Source: Gleditsia sinensis
Taxonomy: Eukaryota > Streptophyta > Magnoliopsida > Fabales > Fabaceae
Length of the DNA stretch: 64,000 nucleotides
Direction: 5' to 3'
NCBI GenBank assembly: GCA_037074535.1
Contig: CM073466.1
Coordinates: forward strand, 22,202,501-22,266,500
The notes beneath the pieces were generated by a model that saw only the letters and a program-made list of their open reading frames with translations, ran no database searches and had not been told where the DNA came from. The position numbers were made by a program, and so were the translations under genes. This document shows, in pieces, positions 59,245 to 64,000 of this stretch (its first letter is position 1; each line of letters starts with the position of its first letter).

Positions 59245-59312
<68 letters not shown>
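59244..59312. repeat. (AAT)n microsatellite
   Basis: About 22 uninterrupted AAT units. Confidence 0.95.
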
Positions 59313-59369
59313 GTGCACAAGTATGAATCCAATAAGGAAGTCACCCTAAACAATTATAACTTTCAGGGT

Positions 59370-59830
59370 GATGGATTCCTCCTGTGGTTCAAAGATCAAG
59401 GTGAATGTTCATGGAGCTTTTTGCGAAAAACTAAAATGTTCATGGTGTATGAATACTTTTCAAGAGATCATGAAGTTATTGTTTTGGAGGGAAACAGTGC
59501 TGAAATTAAAGCTACCTTTACTTTTATGGCTGAGACTGTAGCTTTCAGAAAGGTAATAAAGACGAAACACAACTTGAAGTTGGTAATCTCTGTTTTGAAT
59601 GTGATAATTTTAAGGGAATAAATTGAAGGAGTGGATTTGTTTTGCAATTAATCAATGACATTTTAGAGTTATGGAGTAAATTAAATATACTAATTCTTTA
59701 GAATGGGCAAGTCCAAGAAGAAATTTGGTTGTTAATTAGCTTGCCAAAACTGCACCTCTTTTGTTAGGTAATGAAACCCCATCCTCCCTTGCCAATATTC
59801 ACTTTGTTAGATATGAAATAGGTTGATTCA
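59370..59830 (+). pseudogene. Plant RNase H-like (RVT_3) domain remnant
   Basis: In two frames the translation gives KIKVNVHGAFCEKL, then RDHEVIVLEGNSAEIK and MAETVAFRKVIKTKHNLKL. Near 59710-59820 it gives RRNLVVN.LAKTAPLL. This follows the order of the RNase H-like domain attached to plant LINEs: VNVDGA, RD..G, AE..A...gl, RR.N..A..LAK. The first Asp of the catalytic set reads His. A frameshift near 59460 and a stop at 59621 break it. Confidence 0.6.
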
Positions 59831-60364
59831 CTTGCTTGTTTTCTTTGAAGTTATATTAGTTTGTGATTTATAAGGTAAAGTTATAAATAGAAGAGTACAG
59901 TTTGTAAAACTTAAATGTGAATTATCAACATAATTTGGCACAAGTGGTAAATATGTTTAGGTCTCTTAAATATAGTATCTTGAGTTCAAATTTAAATCGT
60001 ATATATAGAGCATACTCAATAAAAGAGAGAAATACTCGTACTCTTGTGAGATTGTTCTGGTGGCTTTTAGTTAGAAGGATACTCTTATATATATATATAT
60101 AAAACTTACATTTGAATTTGTGTATCTTTTATTGTTGCACTATGCTTTTATTTTAATTTTTTTTATTGAAGATATCGCAGGGGAGAGAATTTACGGAGAA
60201 TTGAACATTGTCCTATATTTATTGTAAAACAAAGTGTCACTTAAGTCAAAATATACTTACATACAAATATAATATTGCTAAAAGACATTATTGCAGGCCG
60301 ACTTTTGATTATTTTTTTTCGTAAATTTATCTAATTTTGTGCTAGATTTTTAAAATTGACAGTT

Positions 60365-61030
60365 AAGAACTATGTTTAATAAAAATAGTTGATAAGTTAA
60401 CTAAAAACTGAAAAGTTAGTTGAAAGTTGAAAAACTAATTTTTAACTGAAAGCTGTTAATTGAAAGTTAAAAACTGTTAAGTTAATTTATTGAATTAAAA
60501 GTGTTTGATAAAATTAACTATTGAATTAGCTGATAAATGTAAAATGACATAAAAAGATATACTTATATGAAACTTATTATTTTTTGTTAGTAATTACATT
60601 TCATTATATAATCTCAAAAAATACAAAATAAATATATCATCTAGAGTCACACAATAAATTAGCAATATTGTTGCGAACCTCTTTCATCTCAGTAGATACT
60701 TCTAAATTTTTATTCTTTGTATCACTATCAATAATATTTAGAAGTTCATTATGGGGTATGTAATTTGGATATTACTCAAGTATAGTAAAAATAATGTCAT
60801 CTTGTGAATAGGATAGTGTTAAAATTTGAATAAAATAATAAGGATAAAAAATGAATAAAATTATATTAGTTAAAAGTTATACGCTACTTAAAGTAGCGTA
60901 TGATAAAAAACTATTATAAACTACTCAAATAAACTTATTTATTAAACACCTCTAATTTAGTCAAACAAGTTTATAAGCTAATCAAATAAGCTATAAGGTA
61001 ACTTATTTGATTTGTCAAACATACTCAAGG
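60365..61030. mobile_element. Possible MITE with tatgttt-type ends
   Basis: The left end actatgttta.taaaaatagttgataagtta faces the right end, which reversed reads agtatgtttgacaaatcaaataagtta. The interior is rich in tandem aaagttgaaaaact/gttaactg words. No TSD was found, and the TIR is imperfect. Related words occur at 27730-27930. Confidence 0.45.
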
Positions 61031-61528
61031 ACTATGGCCCCCCTCCCCCTTTAACCAACTATAAAATAAATTCACTAAAACTCTTTATAAAAGAAATTTT
61101 TGTAAAATACACGATGAGCTTTAAAGAATAAAGTCGACAGTCAACCACTAATAAATAATAAATAAATAACAAAAAATAATAATTTATATACAATACTAGT
61201 AATTCAATAATATTTAATAAATGTAAAAATGGACTATTGATATAACTTATTTTTACAATAATATACCTTCTTTTAAGAAGATATTTTTAAGTTATGGAAA
61301 ATATATCTTCTTCTTTAAAGTTATGGTCAAATATATCTTCTTCTTTTTTGTTTTAAATATTATGCTCGGCTATTTATTGTGCTATTATAACACTTTTTAT
61401 TTTATTATGCAATTATTATGTTATTATTATAAAATGAAAATACACCTTAAGATATATAATTTATTAAATAGCATAAAAAATATATAGTAAATTTGTTTAA
61501 ATATTGAGATAAAAAAAATCCATACTAA
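61031..61528. other. AT-rich spacer
   Basis: No gene seen. Short tandem words aaatatatcttcttctt recur near 61295-61345. Confidence 0.4.
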
Positions 61529-61654
61529 AATTCTAATTACCCCTTCAATTTTGATATTTTGGAAAATGAGTATATGTGATTTTAATTTTGGCAATTAACC
61601 ACCTATATTTTCAACCTGTAGCAGACCTGTTCCATTCACTAAGCAGAAAAAAAA

Positions 61655-61698
<44 letters not shown>

Positions 61699-61770
61699 GA
61701 TCAATAAAATTTTAATTTGGTAAAACTTTTTAAGAAGTGTCTCAAATAGTGAACTGGGAATATTTTATCC
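61529..61770. mobile_element. Truncated copy of the 22905-23265 MITE family
   Basis: Shares aattttggcaattaac, ac.tgtagca and ttccattcactaa.cag with the left arm at 22905-23265. After the (GA)n run it continues with aatttggta.aa...agtgt. The right inverted arm was not found. Confidence 0.65.
61659..61694. repeat. (GA)n microsatellite
   Basis: About 18 GA units, inside the truncated MITE copy. Confidence 0.95.
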
Positions 61771-62462
61771 TTAAGCTGAGCTTTAAGAGGTGTTTGGTAC
61801 TATGCATATTTTAGCATTTCTGAAAAAGTGAAATGGAAATAAAAGTTTCTCACATTTGGTATTAAAGATAACATATTATTTTCAGGCATAAAAGATACCC
61901 AAGAATAAAATTTTATAAAGAAGAGTTAAAAATTTCATTTTCATCTATGCGATTGAAAAAGAAATATTCTCGTGAGAATTAGAGAATTTTAAGAGATTAA
62001 ACTACTCAATTACCCTCCCTTTTTTTTAACACTTCCCTATCCTTTTTTTTTACCAAGTCCTATAAAAATTCTATGCCCAGCCACACTATGCCTTTCGGGG
62101 CCGTTGAACACCATCCTCAGCCTCCTTTTGCCGTCCAACCTCCGAAAATCACCATCTACTCACCACCTTCACATGTAGTCTACTTGAAAATACAACATTC
62201 AAATGAACCAAACCTCATCTTATTTGACCATTCAATCACCTGAAATGTCACTGCCTTCACCAAAATTCCCTGTTTCTGTGTCTCATGCGTGTTAGGATCA
62301 AATTAGAAAAAGGCACCTAACTTAATTAGAGACACCCTTCTGCTCCCGTGAATGGTGCACTTCGTTAGACAAAGCGAAACAGCCTCTGCACCCAATCCAA
62401 TTCTATTCCCTTATCCTTTCCATTGAAAATTCCTGAGATCTTTTGCTCACTCTCAAATTACA

Positions 62463-62569
62463 ATGTCATCAACAACCACAGCCTCTCATGTGGTACAACT
62501 TAAGGTGGTTTTCCCTCGCAAGCACCTGTTAGCTACCAAAGAAACCGTCCATAACTACAATCGCAGAGT

Positions 62570-62658
<89 letters not shown>

Positions 62659-62675
62659 CACGAAGGAATACTTGA
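62463..62675 (+). other. Unrecognised possible gene start disrupted by (AT)n
   Basis: A less AT-rich block (62085-62575) contains an ATG at 62463 opening 38 sensible codons (MSSTTTASHVVQLKVVFPRK...). The frame then runs into a (AT)n microsatellite and reads alternating Ile-Tyr. I do not recognise the protein. It could be a first exon with the microsatellite in its intron, a gene fragment carried by a transposon, or chance. A splice donor cannot be fixed. Confidence 0.2.
62574..62657. repeat. (AT)n microsatellite
   Basis: About 42 AT units. Confidence 0.95.
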
Positions 62676-64000
62676 ATATTACAAATGTCTGAGTTAGATT
62701 TCTACGTTTGGGACATATCTATAGAAGTACAAAGTTAACATCTAATATGTCATAAGAAAATATATGGTTCCTTTAATTTGGCCAAACAAAAAAACAAAAA
62801 AAACATATGATTAATTCTTCCGAATTACAAGTTTCTATTCTTTCTGAAAATTGGAATATATGACAACCCAAAACAAAGATTGCTTTCATCCACTTTCACA
62901 AATTACTACGGTAATTGTGTCTTTTTTGCCATGTAACTTTTTTTAATATTATATTATATATTTTTAAGATATAAAGAATGAAGGATAATTGTGTACCAAA
63001 TAGCTACAAAATAATGTGACTATATATATTTGTTTGACTGGTAAACCTAGTGTCTTTCTAATGGAGGTGGAGCAAAATTGGACCGAATCGATTGATTGGA
63101 TTGAAAAATTATTGAATCACTGGAGAGACCAATTCGGTTAAACATTTAAAATTGTTCAGTAAAAACTGATGAATCAAAGCAGTTTGAACTGTTTAATTTT
63201 TTATTTTGTTTTCCTTGTTATTAAATTACATCAATTTTACTAATATTTTTAAATTTTTTTAACTTAAAACAATGTCGACATTATGGATAATTTATTAATA
63301 TTAGTTATAATTATATATTAATTATAATTTTATTATTAAAAATGGTATTGTAATGATTACTATTAGCTATTATATATTATATAAATATATAATGTAGAAG
63401 TATGAACTTCTTTTATAAATATAATGGAATTATTAATAAAATTTTAAATATATAATTAGTATATGTACTATTTGATTATATATTTCTATTTTAAATGACT
63501 TATTTAATTAATTTTATATATTTAATTTTTAATATATGATATTTTATAATAAAAAAAATTAATAATATATAATATATTTTACTTATAATTTGACTAGAAT
63601 TGGATCAGTAAATTATGAAATATTTTTCTTATCAATTTGGTCTAATTTTTAAAATAATACTCTAAACTATAAGCTAAAAATTTTTTAAATCCCAACTATC
63701 TCTAACCAAGAAAAAAAAAGAAGCTACGAAATGATAATGTATATATGTTTTGGACTCATGGGGGATCATGTCATTGGAAATTTTTGCTTAATCTTAATGC
63801 TGGTCACAAACACATTTATGTCTTTTCCTTTGTAAAATGGATATTGTAAATTTCGTTGAGAGATGCGCAGAATTCAAATCCTTCCCAATTTCAAATTTTC
63901 CTTCCATTTCATGCTAATGCAACAATAAACAATTTATAGTTCATATTAATATATGAAAAAGCAAATAATATGAAGAATGGTCTATTATTTTTATTTAAAT
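62676..64000. other. AT-rich intergenic end of window
   Basis: No gene, RNA gene or clear mobile element recognised. Confidence 0.4.

Noticed and set aside
1..64000. tRNA, rRNA or snRNA genes
   Set aside because: No cloverleaf A/B-box pair or conserved rRNA/snRNA stretch was noticed on reading; a covariance-model scan would be needed to exclude them.

Overview
The window is nuclear DNA of a flowering plant, most likely a eudicot. It is AT-rich, has GT-AG introns and plant-type transposons with initiator-Met tRNA primer sites, and carries three plant genes. I cannot name the species. There are no operons and no bacterial features.

Layout. (1) 150-12207 is a decayed Ty1/copia element whose 5' LTR was split by a Ty3/gypsy element of Tekay/Del chromovirus type (227-9859, minus strand). 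The gypsy copy has 2.2-2.3 kb LTRs, a PBS, a PPT and a perfect 5-bp target duplication, but its gag-pol is broken by stops and frameshifts. (2) 12.2-15.3 kb holds a Myb/SANT-like remnant and AT-rich DNA. (3) 15344-18208 (minus) is a B3-domain (REM/VRN1-like) gene whose second B3 domain appears cut off at an exon boundary. (4) 18.2-21.8 kb is intergenic, with a LINE RT remnant and a MITE. (5) 21869-27441 (minus) is a six-exon gene for a plastid PDZ + rubredoxin protein (ENH1-like), with three MITEs in its introns and one GC-AG intron. (6) 27.4-33.6 kb is AT-rich with a decayed copia RT/RNase H. (7) 33.6-39.3 kb (plus) is a DUF604/GT31-type glycosyltransferase gene with a probable long 5'-UTR intron that holds a TRIM-like element. 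(8) 39.3-46.1 kb is intergenic, with LINE zf-RVT and Ptta/En/Spm-type transposase remnants. (9) 46175-49653 is a decayed DUF659-type hAT transposon sitting in one unit of a tandem duplication; the neighbouring unit (50.04-50.47 kb) keeps the empty site. (10) 50560-58555 is a second nested complex: a copia element (minus) with a 5-bp TSD, one solo LTR inside its 3' LTR and another solo LTR in its interior, each with its own 5-bp TSD. (11) 58.6-64 kb is AT-rich, with an RNase H remnant, MITE-like pieces and microsatellites.

The three host genes are independent and do not form a pathway. The most informative content is the layered transposon record. Nested insertions with exact target duplications give relative ages, two solo LTRs record unequal recombination, and one hAT insertion has its empty site preserved next door. 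I found no convincing undescribed molecular system. All exon boundaries were read by eye from splice signals and reading-frame continuity.
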